The notes under the pieces are model-generated. The model worked only from the letters and a program-made list of their open reading frames with translations, searched no databases and was not told the origin of the DNA. A DNA stretch of 64,000 bases, taken from Lachancea kluyveri NRRL Y-12651 (taxonomy: Eukaryota > Ascomycota > Saccharomycetes > Saccharomycetales > Saccharomycetaceae). The translations under genes were made by a program, and so were the position numbers. The stretch lies in assembly GCA_000149225.2 (NCBI GenBank), contig CM000694.1:2171623-2235622 (forward strand). The letters run 5' to 3'. Every line of letters starts with the position of its first letter. The stretch's first letter is position 1. Of this stretch, positions 8,890-19,400 are shown piece by piece.

Positions 8890-9984
8890 TTAGTTAATTG
8901 TTATCTTGTGATGTAAAATTTATTATTATGACACGGTTAACAGCTCATGCCTTTGATCAAGATTACCAAACTTCTATTACTACTATTATAGTTTTATTTT
9001 TATACCTGTAACTGAGATCCTTTTGAGAAATAGGTGAATATTGGGGCAATTGTTGAGATTCCATTTTTGATTAAGGCTATGATAATTTGGTATATGGTTA
9101 TACTAGAAGTTCTCCTCGTCTCTCTAGGAATCCAGAAAAGAGAGTCGGTAATTCTATATGCAATTATTCATATATTCTCTTTCCTTTTATATTTTATTGT
9201 TCATTATCCTATTACATTATCAATCCTTGCGTTTCAGCTTCCACTAACTTAGATGACTGTTTCCCATTCCTTGTGTTATCTTCTAACACCGTGTACGATA
9301 ATATACTAGTAACACGAATACTAGTCGATGGTCGATAGTTGTATTTCGTTCCAACAGAAACATCATTCACCTGTCTAACCAGACCAAAATCTGATAAAGA
9401 TAATGAATATAACATGGCTTAATTTGAAACGACGATGAATTAAATTTACAGATCTATCAGAATGACATTTCAAACACAAGTGGGAACAGGTTTTTAAGTT
9501 TTTGTTGTTCTAAATAATCGAGTATAAAGAAATGGTCTACTACCTATATATTATCCAAGGCATTTAAAAAACATAATTTTCAAGTATGGATGCAATCTTC
9601 TCATGTAACAAGCGCGCAACCAATCCCTGGCATCATGCTAACTGGTTAATAACATTGCGTCAGGCAAAGTTAAAAGGACTTTCCACAAGGGATGGATAAA
9701 AAATAACTTATTGTAAACCGTTTAAAACCTCTTTGACGTCTAAATAAGCGATCGTTATGTAATCTAACACATAATGAGCAAAAGTGTGCGCATGGCCTTT
9801 TGATGCAATTTTCTACATGGTGAGGCGGACACTAGGAAAATAAAATCGGAAGAAAAAGCAAATTATGGAAAGGAATAACTTTTCAGTAAAAAAAAAACTC
9901 CGCTTTTCATTTTTTTTTTTGAAAAGCTAATTAACATAAACTTTCATCAAAGACTACAGTGCAATGTACCGTGAACTCATTGTG
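8890..9984. other. intergenic: tRNA-Gly upstream to IME4 3' end
   Basis: 1.1 kb without a credible protein gene; the short plus-strand frames here (9034-9338) lack support. It contains a candidate a1/alpha2 operator at 9801-9820 and homopolymer runs near 9889-9922. By analogy with S. cerevisiae, where the antisense RNA RME2 starts just beyond the IME4 3' end, this is where an antisense promoter would lie. Confidence 0.5.
9801..9820. promoter_or_regulatory. candidate a1/alpha2 (haploid-specific gene) operator
   Basis: TGATGCAATTTTCTACATGG has the architecture of the haploid-specific-gene operator (TGATGTA...ACATGA, 20 bp) with the half-sites at the right spacing. It lies 165 bp beyond the IME4 stop codon. 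In S. cerevisiae a1/alpha2 binding at this place represses the antisense RNA RME2 in diploids and so allows IME4 expression. Confidence 0.5.
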
Positions 9985-11787
9985 TCACATTGCTGATAAT
10001 CCAAAAGTACCATTAAATGTCTGACTTGCTGGTATTGTGACAGTTCGATTTCCGTATGCATAGTAGTGCGAAGTCTGGTCTGGATTATATATACCTCCGT
10101 TTGAGGAATGCTGTTGGAACGGCGGATATTGTTGAGGATTAGCATGGTAGTATTGCATCAGCTGTGTTTGCTGTTGTAACGCTGGTAAAGGCCCATGATT
10201 AGACGCCATCTTTTGGCGACTCCTCAAGCTCTCCAAGGCATGTCTTTCAGGCCTTTGTTTGGTATTCTGAACAAAGTCTTGATATTTTCGTTTGACATTC
10301 AATTCGTAAATACATGAGCTGTTCAACTGATTACCAATTGTAAACCAACCAGATCTAGTATTGTGGTCTCTGCCAAAAATTTCCAGCTTCCTGGCGTTTG
10401 GGCCTACAAGCCTCTCAACCATACCATAAAGCTCGTCAGGTTTTCTACTTGTTTCTCTGGTGGATGATACAATTAAATCTATGTCCACCTGTTTGTTCAA
10501 CCAGTGAGGATTGCCCTTCACACCAACCAATAGATGTTCCTTTGAATGATTTAACCAGTGACCTGTTCTTCCAGTGACGATGGTTCTTCCTAGTTGATTT
10601 GTCTTTACCCATGATATCTCGTTGATGACCTTATAACCCCAGTTTTTTAGAGATTCCTTTCCCAACTCAATCGCACGACCAGTAACCCAAAGAAATATGA
10701 TACCCTCGTCTTGCAACAGGTGTAAAGGCAAATTCAATAGCTCATTATCATTGCAAGTCCCATATGGTAGATTCATATGAATATTCCAGGCAGGATCTGC
10801 AATCACTGCAGAAAACTTTCCTAATATGTTGAAATCGAATTTCCGAATATCGCATTGTATCCATTGTGCAGGCAAGTTTGGCTTTACAGCAATTGAGCAA
10901 CAGTCACCAAGGGTGTAGAAACCAATTTTTTTATTTTGTTGAACTAAAGCATTATGGTGCTGCAATTGCTTGCTACGGTCAGCTACTAATGATTCCGGGA
11001 CATATTGCAAGTAGTGAACATACCTGCAACTATTCAACTTGTGACAGGTGTCCAAGTAAGAGCAATCACCAAGCGAAATATCTGTTTGAGGTTTTAAATT
11101 TGGTATGAAATGAATTTTTGAACTGACACAATTTACCAGCCCTGGACATTCCTGTTCACAACGGTTTAACTTATCCCACTGTAAGGATGTGATCTTATTG
11201 TTCGAAATATAAGATGCAGTGGATAATATGGATGAGTGGTGTGTGTTGGTGCAGTTGTCGATAAAAATTTCCTGAGAGACTGTGTTGCGAGCACGTTCTC
11301 GAGCTAACTCAACAGAAGCGGGTTTGGTCTCAAGCAGCTTTTCTAACTTGCTGAGAATCTTGCCGTTAGGTGTACACGCCTCAGAATCTTTTAGGACAGC
11401 CATTAGCCTATCAACTAAACTAACTGGCTGCTCAACATCCCGAGCAGTAGGTCCAAACACATAATGTCCTGGATAGAATTGGTTGTACAGGATCTTCAAG
11501 GTATCGACATGGATGAAATCAATGGTTTGTTCTCCATTAATATCCATACATAGTGTACCACCAGTAATGAAGCTTAGAGAGCCAGGAGCAACCTGGCTAA
11601 TCATTTGTAAGTCGTCCACGAATTCGCTGAACGAAATCCTCGCATTGAACTCGGTTTCTTCCCAATGTTGTAAAAACATGATAAACAGTGGATATACATC
11701 CTTTACTTGGCCTGATATTGGATGTGAAAGAACAAGTATATGGTTTTCTGCCAAGTAATTCACAAGTTTGAGATTAATTTGGTCCAT
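9985..11787 (-). CDS. IME4: mRNA N6-adenosine methyltransferase (MT-A70/METTL3 family)
   Basis: 600 aa, the same length as S. cerevisiae Ime4, the catalytic subunit of the meiotic m6A writer complex (with Mum2 and Slz1). Ime4 is needed for full IME1/IME2 expression and sporulation. A CCCH zinc-binding motif (C242-x5-C248-x5-C254-x3-H258) precedes the MT-A70 domain (about residues 320-480). The catalytic motif reads DPAW (331-334) where animal METTL3 has DPPW. Further family blocks are IFLWVTGRAIELGKES and KLEIFGRDHN. The C-terminal 90 residues are Gln/Asn/Tyr-rich. The flanking a1/alpha2-like site at 9801 suggests conserved antisense control. The order COX13-IME4-HOS2 is as in S. cerevisiae. 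Confidence 0.96.
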   Translation of the reverse strand: MDQINLKLVNYLAENHILVLSHPISGQVKDVYPLFIMFLQHWEETEFNARISFSEFVDDLQMISQVAPGSLSFITGGTLCMDINGEQTIDFIHVDTLKILYNQFYPGHYVFGPTARDVEQPVSLVDRLMAVLKDSEACTPNGKILSKLEKLLETKPASVELARERARNTVSQEIFIDNCTNTHHSSILSTASYISNNKITSLQWDKLNRCEQECPGLVNCVSSKIHFIPNLKPQTDISLGDCSYLDTCHKLNSCRYVHYLQYVPESLVADRSKQLQHHNALVQQNKKIGFYTLGDCCSIAVKPNLPAQWIQCDIRKFDFNILGKFSAVIADPAWNIHMNLPYGTCNDNELLNLPLHLLQDEGIIFLWVTGRAIELGKESLKNWGYKVINEISWVKTNQLGRTIVTGRTGHWLNHSKEHLLVGVKGNPHWLNKQVDIDLIVSSTRETSRKPDELYGMVERLVGPNARKLEIFGRDHNTRSGWFTIGNQLNSSCIYELNVKRKYQDFVQNTKQRPERHALESLRSRQKMASNHGPLPALQQQTQLMQYYHANPQQYPPFQQHSSNGGIYNPDQTSHYYAYGNRTVTIPASQTFNGTFGLSAM

Positions 11788-12416
11788 GCTTATATCGGTG
11801 TGTGCTCGTTTGTTTGCTTAATTATTACAAAGTTGAACGCTTTCCTCCTTGCAGCGTTTACTTTGAGATCAACTGAGACGTGTCACAATTCAGGCTTCTT
11901 ATAGAAGGTAAGTTCAGAGTCAAGCTATTGAAGTCTGAAAGCACGATGATATTCCCGGGCCAGCGGAATGAATGATACGTGATTCTTACTTTTCTCTTCT
12001 GTTAGAAAGATGTATCTGTGAGCGTGTTGGTAGCGGCGCTAATTCCGCCATCGCTTTGTTCGATCACGGACAGTGCTGAAGAATGGGAAAAGAATAGAGG
12101 AAAAGAATGCATAGTTGTTGTGTCATAAGAATGACTAATTCAATGATCTCAGTAACTGATAAGCCCACATCTTTCTTGATGTGTTAACTGGGTTTTGTAT
12201 ATTCTCTAAATAAATGTCCGACCACCGCCGATCTCGGACAAAACAAAGTAGCCGTAACTCTCAATTGTCAGGTAACACAGCGTAAAGGGCTGTTGATGTT
12301 TACATTGAAAGGCATGTAACAGAGAAACAGGTCACAAATTCTTGTCCAGAATACTAGGAGGTTTTTGAGCAGTATAGGTTCTTTTTCTTTGCTTCTTTTA
12401 GCCACTTGTTCTTGAT
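11788..12416. other. divergent promoter region of IME4 and HOS2
   Basis: 629 bp between divergently transcribed genes. I found no counterpart of S. cerevisiae YGL193C, which occupies this place there, and no clear operator. Confidence 0.5.
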
Positions 12417-13763
12417 ATGTCCACATTTAGTTACGACGTTAAGACCAAAGAAACGTATCTTCCTTATGAATTTGGATCGACATACTCTCCTCATGTATCC
12501 TACCATTTCAATTCTGATGTCTCCCAGTACCACTATGGAGTGAGACACCCTATGAAGCCTTTTAGGTTGATGTTAACCGATCATTTGGTTTCTTCCTATG
12601 GACTGCACAAGATAATGGACTTATATGAAACAAGGGAGGCAACAAGAGACGAACTACTAGAATTTCACTCAGCAGACTACATTGAGTTTCTTTCTAAGGT
12701 CTCTCCCGACACTTTGAGCAAAATGCCCCGCGGCTCGTTGGAAAAGTTTAACATAGGTGATGACTGTCCTATTTTCCAAGGAATATTTGAGTACTCATCG
12801 CTATATGCAGGTGCAAGTTTGGACGCTTCCAGAAAGTTGATTGCAGGGCAATCTGAAATTGCAATAAACTGGTCTGGTGGATTACATCATGCCAAGAAAG
12901 CCAAGCCTTCTGGATTTTGTTACGTGAATGATATCGTATTGGCGATTTTGAATTTGTTGCGTTTTCACCCAAGAGTGCTCTATGTAGATATCGATTTACA
13001 TCATGGGGATGGTGTACAGGAAGCATTTTACACTACTGATAGGGTTTTTACTGTGTCGTTCCACAAGTATAATGGTGAATTTTTCCCCGGAACCGGTGAT
13101 TTTGACGAAATAGGCTGTTCAAGAGGTAAACACTTTGCACTAAATGTTCCACTGGATGATGGAATCGACGATGATTCTTACATAAATTTATTCAAAAGCA
13201 TTATGGACCCTTTGATTACGTCGTATAAACCTACAGTAATTATCCAGCAGTGTGGTGCAGATTCCCTAGGCCACGACAGGCTAGGTTGTTTTAATCTAAA
13301 TATTCGAGCCCATGGCGAATGTGTCAAGTTTGTCAAAAGTTTTGGTATTCCAATGCTCGTAGTTGGTGGCGGCGGGTATACTCCTAGAAATGTCTCCCGT
13401 TTATGGACTTATGAGACAGGGCTGCTAAATGACGTACTACTGCCGCAGGAAATCCCAGAGAACATTCCATTCAGGGACTGGTTTGGTCCTGATTACTCCC
13501 TCCATCCAGTTCTGGATGATCTTTATGAAAACAAAAATTCCAAGAAATTCTTGGAGAATGTAAGAATAAGATGTTTGGAAAGTCTCCGGTATCTCAAAGG
13601 TGCGCCGAGTGTGAGAATGGATCAGGAAATCATTCCAACGCAAGATATTAGTGGATTGACCCAAGACGAGGAAGAAATGATACGCGATCTAAACGACGAA
13701 AATGATTTAGTTCGTCTGGAGCAGATAGAGAAGGAAAACAGTAGAATCAGTGAATTTATGTAG
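12417..13763 (+). CDS. HOS2: class I histone deacetylase, Set3 complex catalytic subunit
   Basis: A 448-aa zinc-dependent class I deacetylase (S. cerevisiae Hos2, 452 aa), catalytic subunit of Set3C, which deacetylates H3/H4 in transcribed genes and restrains meiotic genes. The catalytic features are all visible: the tandem-His segment [25 protein letters not shown], the metal/charge-relay segment [15 protein letters not shown], the loop [13 protein letters not shown], and the glycine-rich [18 protein letters not shown]. The last 40 residues or so are acidic. It lies divergent from IME4, as in S. cerevisiae. Confidence 0.97.
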   Translation: MSTFSYDVKTKETYLPYEFGSTYSPHVSYHFNSDVSQYHYGVRHPMKPFRLMLTDHLVSSYGLHKIMDLYETREATRDELLEFHSADYIEFLSKVSPDTLSKMPRGSLEKFNIGDDCPIFQGIFEYSSLYAGASLDASRKLIAGQSEIAINWSGGLHHAKKAKPSGFCYVNDIVLAILNLLRFHPRVLYVDIDLHHGDGVQEAFYTTDRVFTVSFHKYNGEFFPGTGDFDEIGCSRGKHFALNVPLDDGIDDDSYINLFKSIMDPLITSYKPTVIIQQCGADSLGHDRLGCFNLNIRAHGECVKFVKSFGIPMLVVGGGGYTPRNVSRLWTYETGLLNDVLLPQEIPENIPFRDWFGPDYSLHPVLDDLYENKNSKKFLENVRIRCLESLRYLKGAPSVRMDQEIIPTQDISGLTQDEEEMIRDLNDENDLVRLEQIEKENSRISEFM

Positions 13764-14072
13764 CCATAAGGACAGCTTAAAAGTTATTAACTTTTCCCTT
13801 TTGGATCATCGGAAACGAGCCCTCTGACGAAACGGCCTCATGTAATTCCGTATTGCTAATCGAATGTGGGTCTAATGCGGTAGTTCATCTTTGCCAATTC
13901 AACAGAGAAATTAAACTCATGTCTATTTCTGATTTTCTGTTTGCACAATCCATCCCAACAACCCTCCGTTGCCCAGAGTAAGAATAAAGAAAAAGGAAAA
14001 TAAGGTAATCTCAACGAATCTGTGCTAAAAATGTTCCAGGTCACTATTATTAAGGCAGGAAAACATGCTGGC
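13764..14072. other. convergent 3' regions of HOS2 and the Lys14-like gene
   Basis: 309 bp between converging genes. No feature beyond 3' untranslated sequence was seen. Confidence 0.55.
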
Positions 14073-16010
14073 CTAAGAGAAGGGTAAAGCATCGTCTTCA
14101 TTGTATGATTCTCCGCTCTCGTAAACAACACCAGACTCTTTGCCACTCCATTTTCTAAACAGTATCTCTAAAGATGCTTTACCACTTTCGGCACCTAGAG
14201 ACTCCACAAGACATTGAAAGTAAGATATAATTTTGCACCTAATCATGCGAAGATCTGCAATCTCATACTTTGCTAAAATGGTACCGCACATAATGGACGC
14301 TGCCTGAAACATCATTGCCCTGAAATCTTCCCTCATCGGTTCTATAATACATTTTGGTACTAGATTCACACCCATACTTGAAAAATCGGTATACGTTTTA
14401 ATCTCACCAGTTTCAATCTTGATCATCAGAGATGTGGCTTCCTCGGCCTTTAATTTACAGTCTTTAAACATCCATGTCATCATTTTCCAAATACGGTCTG
14501 CACTATTCTGTATCACTGAGCAAGATTGCGGCAACTTGAGAACTTTTAGTATGAATAACAAAAATACTGCATCCACATGGGTTTGTTGCACAGAATCATA
14601 TATGGAGTAAACACTATCTTGATAGCGAACATAAGAACCATGTGGTTGAAATTCAAGATATGTCGGAACTGAGTTATCCACAAGTCCGAAATTGTTTGGT
14701 AAAAAAGTATAGTCCCTAGAGGCTTGAACTAAAGTGGAAATTAGCATAAACCTATCATTATACGGGTCGTGAAATGCTTCAGTTCTGGCACTTTTAACAG
14801 TCTCTTTCAACAAAGATATAGCTTCTGTAGAGTAACCCAGGAAAATATTGTATCCGTTTTCTGTCAGCAACCCCATATTCCTCAGTATATCTGAATATTT
14901 AGTGTAGTTTCCCAAAGCATACATTTCATCAACATCATCTTCAATTTTTAATGCACCTACTTGAATAATGGACGCGGTCGTCTCAATAGCAGCAAACCAC
15001 GATCTGGACAAAGCTAAACACTTTTCTCTCATATCGTCATTGTTCTCCCCATAACCCATCTTTTGGTATTTCAAAAACAAATCTTTTGCACCTCTCAGAT
15101 GAACCTTCCATTCTTTGCTTTTGAAGCTAGAGGTATCTAGCGTCAGTAGAAGGATGCACAATATCAAACTTTCAATATTTAGTGCAATCAATGAATGTTC
15201 TGGCAAGGATTCAAATTCCCAATTTAACTGCTGGAAAGTTTTCCCCAGAAAGTATTTTCGGATAGTGTTGTGTTCTTCTAGTTTAGTAACATTGTACTGG
15301 TATTTTGCACTAATCGAAACCATAGCACTTTGCAGGTAAGAGGAAGAAATACGCTCAAAACTGTTAGTTCTAATAAGTTGGTGGAATAGAATTTCGTTGC
15401 ACACATTTTCATCAGGGGAGTTTGCCAAAGGCATCAACCAGTAAGAAGTTTTTTCATAAAAAATCTTGAGGTAGTATAATTCCAAACTCGAAACTGTACA
15501 CAGATTCTTGGCTATTTCATCCCATTTATGGCCATGTACTGGTGCCAAATATCTATCAGAGAGTTCATCCCAGCTTTCTAGGCTTTCTGTCAACAATGGG
15601 TCAGCCATACTTGTTGAAAGATCGGTTGCAAGAACCGTCGCATCGTATAGTACAGCGTTCATGTCAGGTGTAGCCATAGATACCCCAGGACTGCAAGAGT
15701 CTACATCTGATTTAGCCCCTCTTTTAGTAACTGAAGAAGTAAACTTTACTGCCTTAATTCCCTTATCTATCTGCTTCTTGACTTTCCGTTCTTCTTTAGC
15801 CTTACTGCCAACCCCACTAAAATTGGCTTCACAAAAGGTTATTCGAGTGCTTGGGCTTGAATACACACAATTTTTGCCTAGGTGTGAACATTGCCAGCAC
15901 ATAGGCTTCGTCTCATCACATTTCACTTTACGTCTTTTACACTCCGTGCAACCCAGCTTGGAGTATTTTCTTTTCTTTATACCTCGCCGTAAAGTTTCTG
16001 TTGCTGACAT
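14073..16010 (-). CDS. Zn2Cys6 transcription factor, Lys14-like
   Basis: 645 aa from the first ATG (16010); the longer open frame to 16109 begins at a TTG and is not used. The zinc cluster is C21-x2-C24-x6-C31-x6-C38-x2-C41-x6-C48, preceded by a basic stretch (KKRKYSKLGCTECKRRK). The fungal-specific regulatory domain follows, with segments reminiscent of Lys14, the alpha-aminoadipate-semialdehyde-responsive activator of lysine biosynthesis: a YLKIFYE motif, WKVHLRGAKDLFLKYQ, and a block near ISSYLQSAMVS. S. cerevisiae has no gene of this kind between HOS2 and GCN1, and its LYS14 is on chr IV. This is therefore more likely a Lys14-family paralogue lost from S. cerevisiae than LYS14 itself. The target genes are unknown. 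Confidence 0.85.
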   Translation of the reverse strand: MSATETLRRGIKKRKYSKLGCTECKRRKVKCDETKPMCWQCSHLGKNCVYSSPSTRITFCEANFSGVGSKAKEERKVKKQIDKGIKAVKFTSSVTKRGAKSDVDSCSPGVSMATPDMNAVLYDATVLATDLSTSMADPLLTESLESWDELSDRYLAPVHGHKWDEIAKNLCTVSSLELYYLKIFYEKTSYWLMPLANSPDENVCNEILFHQLIRTNSFERISSSYLQSAMVSISAKYQYNVTKLEEHNTIRKYFLGKTFQQLNWEFESLPEHSLIALNIESLILCILLLTLDTSSFKSKEWKVHLRGAKDLFLKYQKMGYGENNDDMREKCLALSRSWFAAIETTASIIQVGALKIEDDVDEMYALGNYTKYSDILRNMGLLTENGYNIFLGYSTEAISLLKETVKSARTEAFHDPYNDRFMLISTLVQASRDYTFLPNNFGLVDNSVPTYLEFQPHGSYVRYQDSVYSIYDSVQQTHVDAVFLLFILKVLKLPQSCSVIQNSADRIWKMMTWMFKDCKLKAEEATSLMIKIETGEIKTYTDFSSMGVNLVPKCIIEPMREDFRAMMFQAASIMCGTILAKYEIADLRMIRCKIISYFQCLVESLGAESGKASLEILFRKWSGKESGVVYESGESYNEDDALPFS

Positions 16011-16083
16011 CAAGTCCCAATCCTTCGAAAGAACCTTTGTTCTAGCTCCTTTTTGTCGCTCTAAACTTTGAAACCTTGTTGGA

Positions 16084-16431
16084 ATGAGTTCAGACCCTAA
16101 TGTCGTCAAGTTTGCTTACCACGATCCGATATCGCATCGGATCGCTCTCTTAGAGGTCGACAGAAAGCTACTGGAGCAAAAGGCTCTACACGCAGGAGAA
16201 GTAAAAATGGTACGGTATCTTCAAACCACTGCCTGCATGCTGTCTATACTTCTAGTAATTAACATTATCATGAAATTACTCAAAAGGCCTTTTTTGGTAT
16301 GGCTATACCACCGGCTTTTAACGTGTCCCGGAGGGTCTGAGGGTTGTGTACTCTGGTGGCAGCACTTTTCCACACTCGAGAAACTTATATGGAGCATAAT
16401 AGACGCAATAGAAGTTAATTATGGTATATAG
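16084..16431 (+). CDS. small putative membrane protein (position of YGL194C-A)
   Basis: A 115-aa frame with an ATG, divergent from the Lys14-like gene with a 73-bp gap and convergent with GCN1 (41-bp gap). One clear hydrophobic segment lies at about residues 45-66 (LQTTACMLSILLVINIIMKLL), flanked by basic residues. A second amphipathic stretch contains WLYHRLL, and there are two Cys in a TCPGGSEGC motif. Position and orientation equal S. cerevisiae YGL194C-A, an uncharacterised small ORF found by comparative genomics, but I cannot confirm sequence similarity. Function unknown. Confidence 0.55.
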   Translation: MSSDPNVVKFAYHDPISHRIALLEVDRKLLEQKALHAGEVKMVRYLQTTACMLSILLVINIIMKLLKRPFLVWLYHRLLTCPGGSEGCVLWWQHFSTLEKLIWSIIDAIEVNYGI

Positions 16432-16471
16432 ACAGGTGTTAGTTGTACATAAAAATATCACACATCCAATC

Positions 16472-19400
16472 CTAAATATCGTTGTTTAAGTCAACGCCAC
16501 CAACGGCCCATATCTCTCTTTCGTCCTCAAATCTATCAGAGAACATAGTTTCGGCGTCACCTCCTGCGGCAATTCTTTCCCTTTCTACACTAGCAAGTCT
16601 ATTACCAACTCTCTTAGTGTAGTCACCAATAGACCTTAGTTGAATTACAGCACCGATGCTGTTCTGAATAGTGCCTGCTGGTAGTTGAGAAAACCATGTG
16701 TTGAATGTGTTCATATCCTTCTCTTCGACCAGCTTGAAAATAGCCAAATAAGCCTTCTCTGCAGCCAGTTTAATTGGGATAATGGTGTCACGTAGACAGG
16801 AGAACACAGAGGGGCCCAAAAGATCGAATAATGGCTCGACACATTCTTCAAACTTGAATCTGGCCATGGTTCTACAGACTACCAAAGAAAGTCTTCTGGA
16901 GTCCAAAGAGTTACTTTCAGGTTTCAACATGCACTTGCATAGCTGCCCAACCAAGAGCTTGATATTGCCCTCACCTAACTCAAATGGTTTGTTAGCCTCA
17001 ACTTTAGAAGATGGTGACTTCTTCTCACCTTCCAACAACAGTATTTTACCAATAGCGACTAAACCGTTGTCACTAATATAAGGATTCGAAGAATCAGTAG
17101 CATTGACCAAGTAAAGCGCAAATTCGTCTATCAAGCCAGTGTCAAATATATGAATTGGTGCATCTTTCAAGAAAGAATTTAAAGTCAAAATGGCAAACTT
17201 TCCGGAATCAGTTTCTAAATCTGCTTCAAGAACTTTTTCCTTTAAAATTTTGTGAGCTTCACCAGTAGACAAAATCTCAGACAATGAACCGATTAATCTA
17301 GCGTATGCAATAGCCAATTTATCATCAGCAGACATGATCTCTTCCTCAACCAAATTAACAACATTGCTTTTGGATGCTTCATTCAACTTAGAACCAGCTT
17401 TAGCGACAACCTCCAATAGCGCCTTCAACATGGCAGTTTTAACGCCATCATCAGTAGCTTGTTTGGCGCCTGTGACCAACTCCACTACTAAGGGATCAAC
17501 TCTTGGCTGGTATTCAATCAGGGTACCCAAAGCCTTAGCAGCACGTAAACGTAAAGTTTCATTGGATGGCTCAGACAAGGATTTGACAAAAGTTCTTTGT
17601 AATTGTGGAATGAAAGGTCTTAAAAACTGGGGCACCTTAGCGAATAGAATGTTCAATGCATACAAGATTGCTGCCTTAATATCACTTGAGAACCTTTCAC
17701 CGACGACACGGATCAATGGCCCTGTAATTACGGTAACAAATGGCTTCAAGTTGGCAGATGGGGTTTTCGATACAACATCAGCGATTGCTAGGGCAGAGGC
17801 TTCACGCTCATCACTTGAACCATACATCAAACCATGCAAGAAGATGGGCAATACACAATTTGGCCCTCTTGGCAAAGAAAATGCCATCAAATCTTCACCA
17901 GATTTACCAGTCAATTCCAATGCCTGTTTAGCTGGTTTGATCAATTTCTCCAACATGGGTTTGTCTTGCTTCTTAACCAATACAGATAATGTGTCGAAGT
18001 TGCCCTTAACAACCCTACTGTCCTTTTCATCCAACGCCAAAATAGTCTGTGAAACAATCTCTGGAGTATAAATACTGTAATCTAGGTTAGTGTTGTTAAA
18101 GAAGCTTGGAAGACGTTCCAAGACAACAATACGCTTCTCCAAATCTTCACTCTTCATCAAAGCCATAATTTGTTGCAATAATGGGTGCAAACCCTCATCG
18201 TCAGTAACAGATGCAAAAATCTTGTCGAGCGCAGCCTCAATATCCTTTTTGGTGTCTGTGTTGTTTGAATCCAAAAGCAAAGTATCAACTAAAGCATTGA
18301 TGATGGTTGATAAACGTTTGTACAACGCTGAACCAGCAAATTCTGCCAAAGACCCCAAAGCTCGGGCTCTGAAAGCATCAATTGGAGGAGCTAACAATGT
18401 AGGAATTAAAATAGGGAAAATTACCTCAGATTTTGTGGCCATGGTTTCTTGTAGTGCCAATAGTGCATATTCCGAGTTTTCAGAAGATTCTAACATGTTT
18501 AGCAAATATGGCAAGACCTCATCAACAGCGACCTTTCCAACGGCTTCTTGGAATGAATCAAACGACAATGCCGCTGCCTCCCTAACAGTTTCATCTCCAT
18601 CGATCAAGGTGATACGGATGATATTGACAATGATATCTTGGAAATCAGCGAGAGAAGCAGCAGACGAAGATTCGATAAGTTCACGCAAGGCAATACAAAC
18701 ACCTTGTCTGGAATTGGAATCAGTAGAATTTTCAAGGGATTCCTCTAAAGTTGGTAGTAGCTGAGATAACGCGTTACCACCAACACGACGAACCAAATCA
18801 CCCAAAGTTTGTGCAGCAATAGTACGCAGGGCCCTAGAGGAAGATGCTAAGTGTACAACAATAATACTGGTTAAAGTTGGCAAGATTTCTTTAATAGTAC
18901 GTGGTGTATTTGGAACCAAAGCTTTCCAAATGTCAACAGTAGTGGCACGAACAATACCAGAAGTATCTGATCTACAAGCAAACAGAGCAGACAGAATCCT
19001 ATCACGACGTTCCTGTCCCAATACAGTAACCATTTGCTTGCTGATTTCACCGTTATATTCACTATCCTCTTCAGAAAATTCGTTTTTGGAAGAGATACCA
19101 GTGACCTGGAATAATAGTTCACCAGTCAATTGAACGGATGACAAACGTATACGTTCGTTTTCATCAAACATACCACGCTCTAATTCTGGCAATAGCAAGT
19201 CAATGGCTTTAGTGGCGTAATTTTTCACAATCAGTTTACCAGCCTTCAAAGCAGTGTCATGTATGTTTTCATCTGTCTCTGCTAGCCCGGATAGGATCGG
19301 TTGAATGATCTGATTGATATAAGGTGCAAACTGAGAGCCAAAACAGACAGGCAAAAATAGCAATAAAGGCATGAAACCTTCACGAACATAGGTACGATAG

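Noticed and set aside
16011-16109. N-terminal extension of the Lys14-like protein overlapping the plus-strand small ORF
   Set aside because: The extension would start at TTG. The first ATG at 16010 gives a normal protein and removes the overlap.
17334-18071. 245-codon plus-strand frame opposite GCN1
   Set aside because: It is an antisense shadow of GCN1 codons, as are the other long plus-strand frames between 16782 and 24401.
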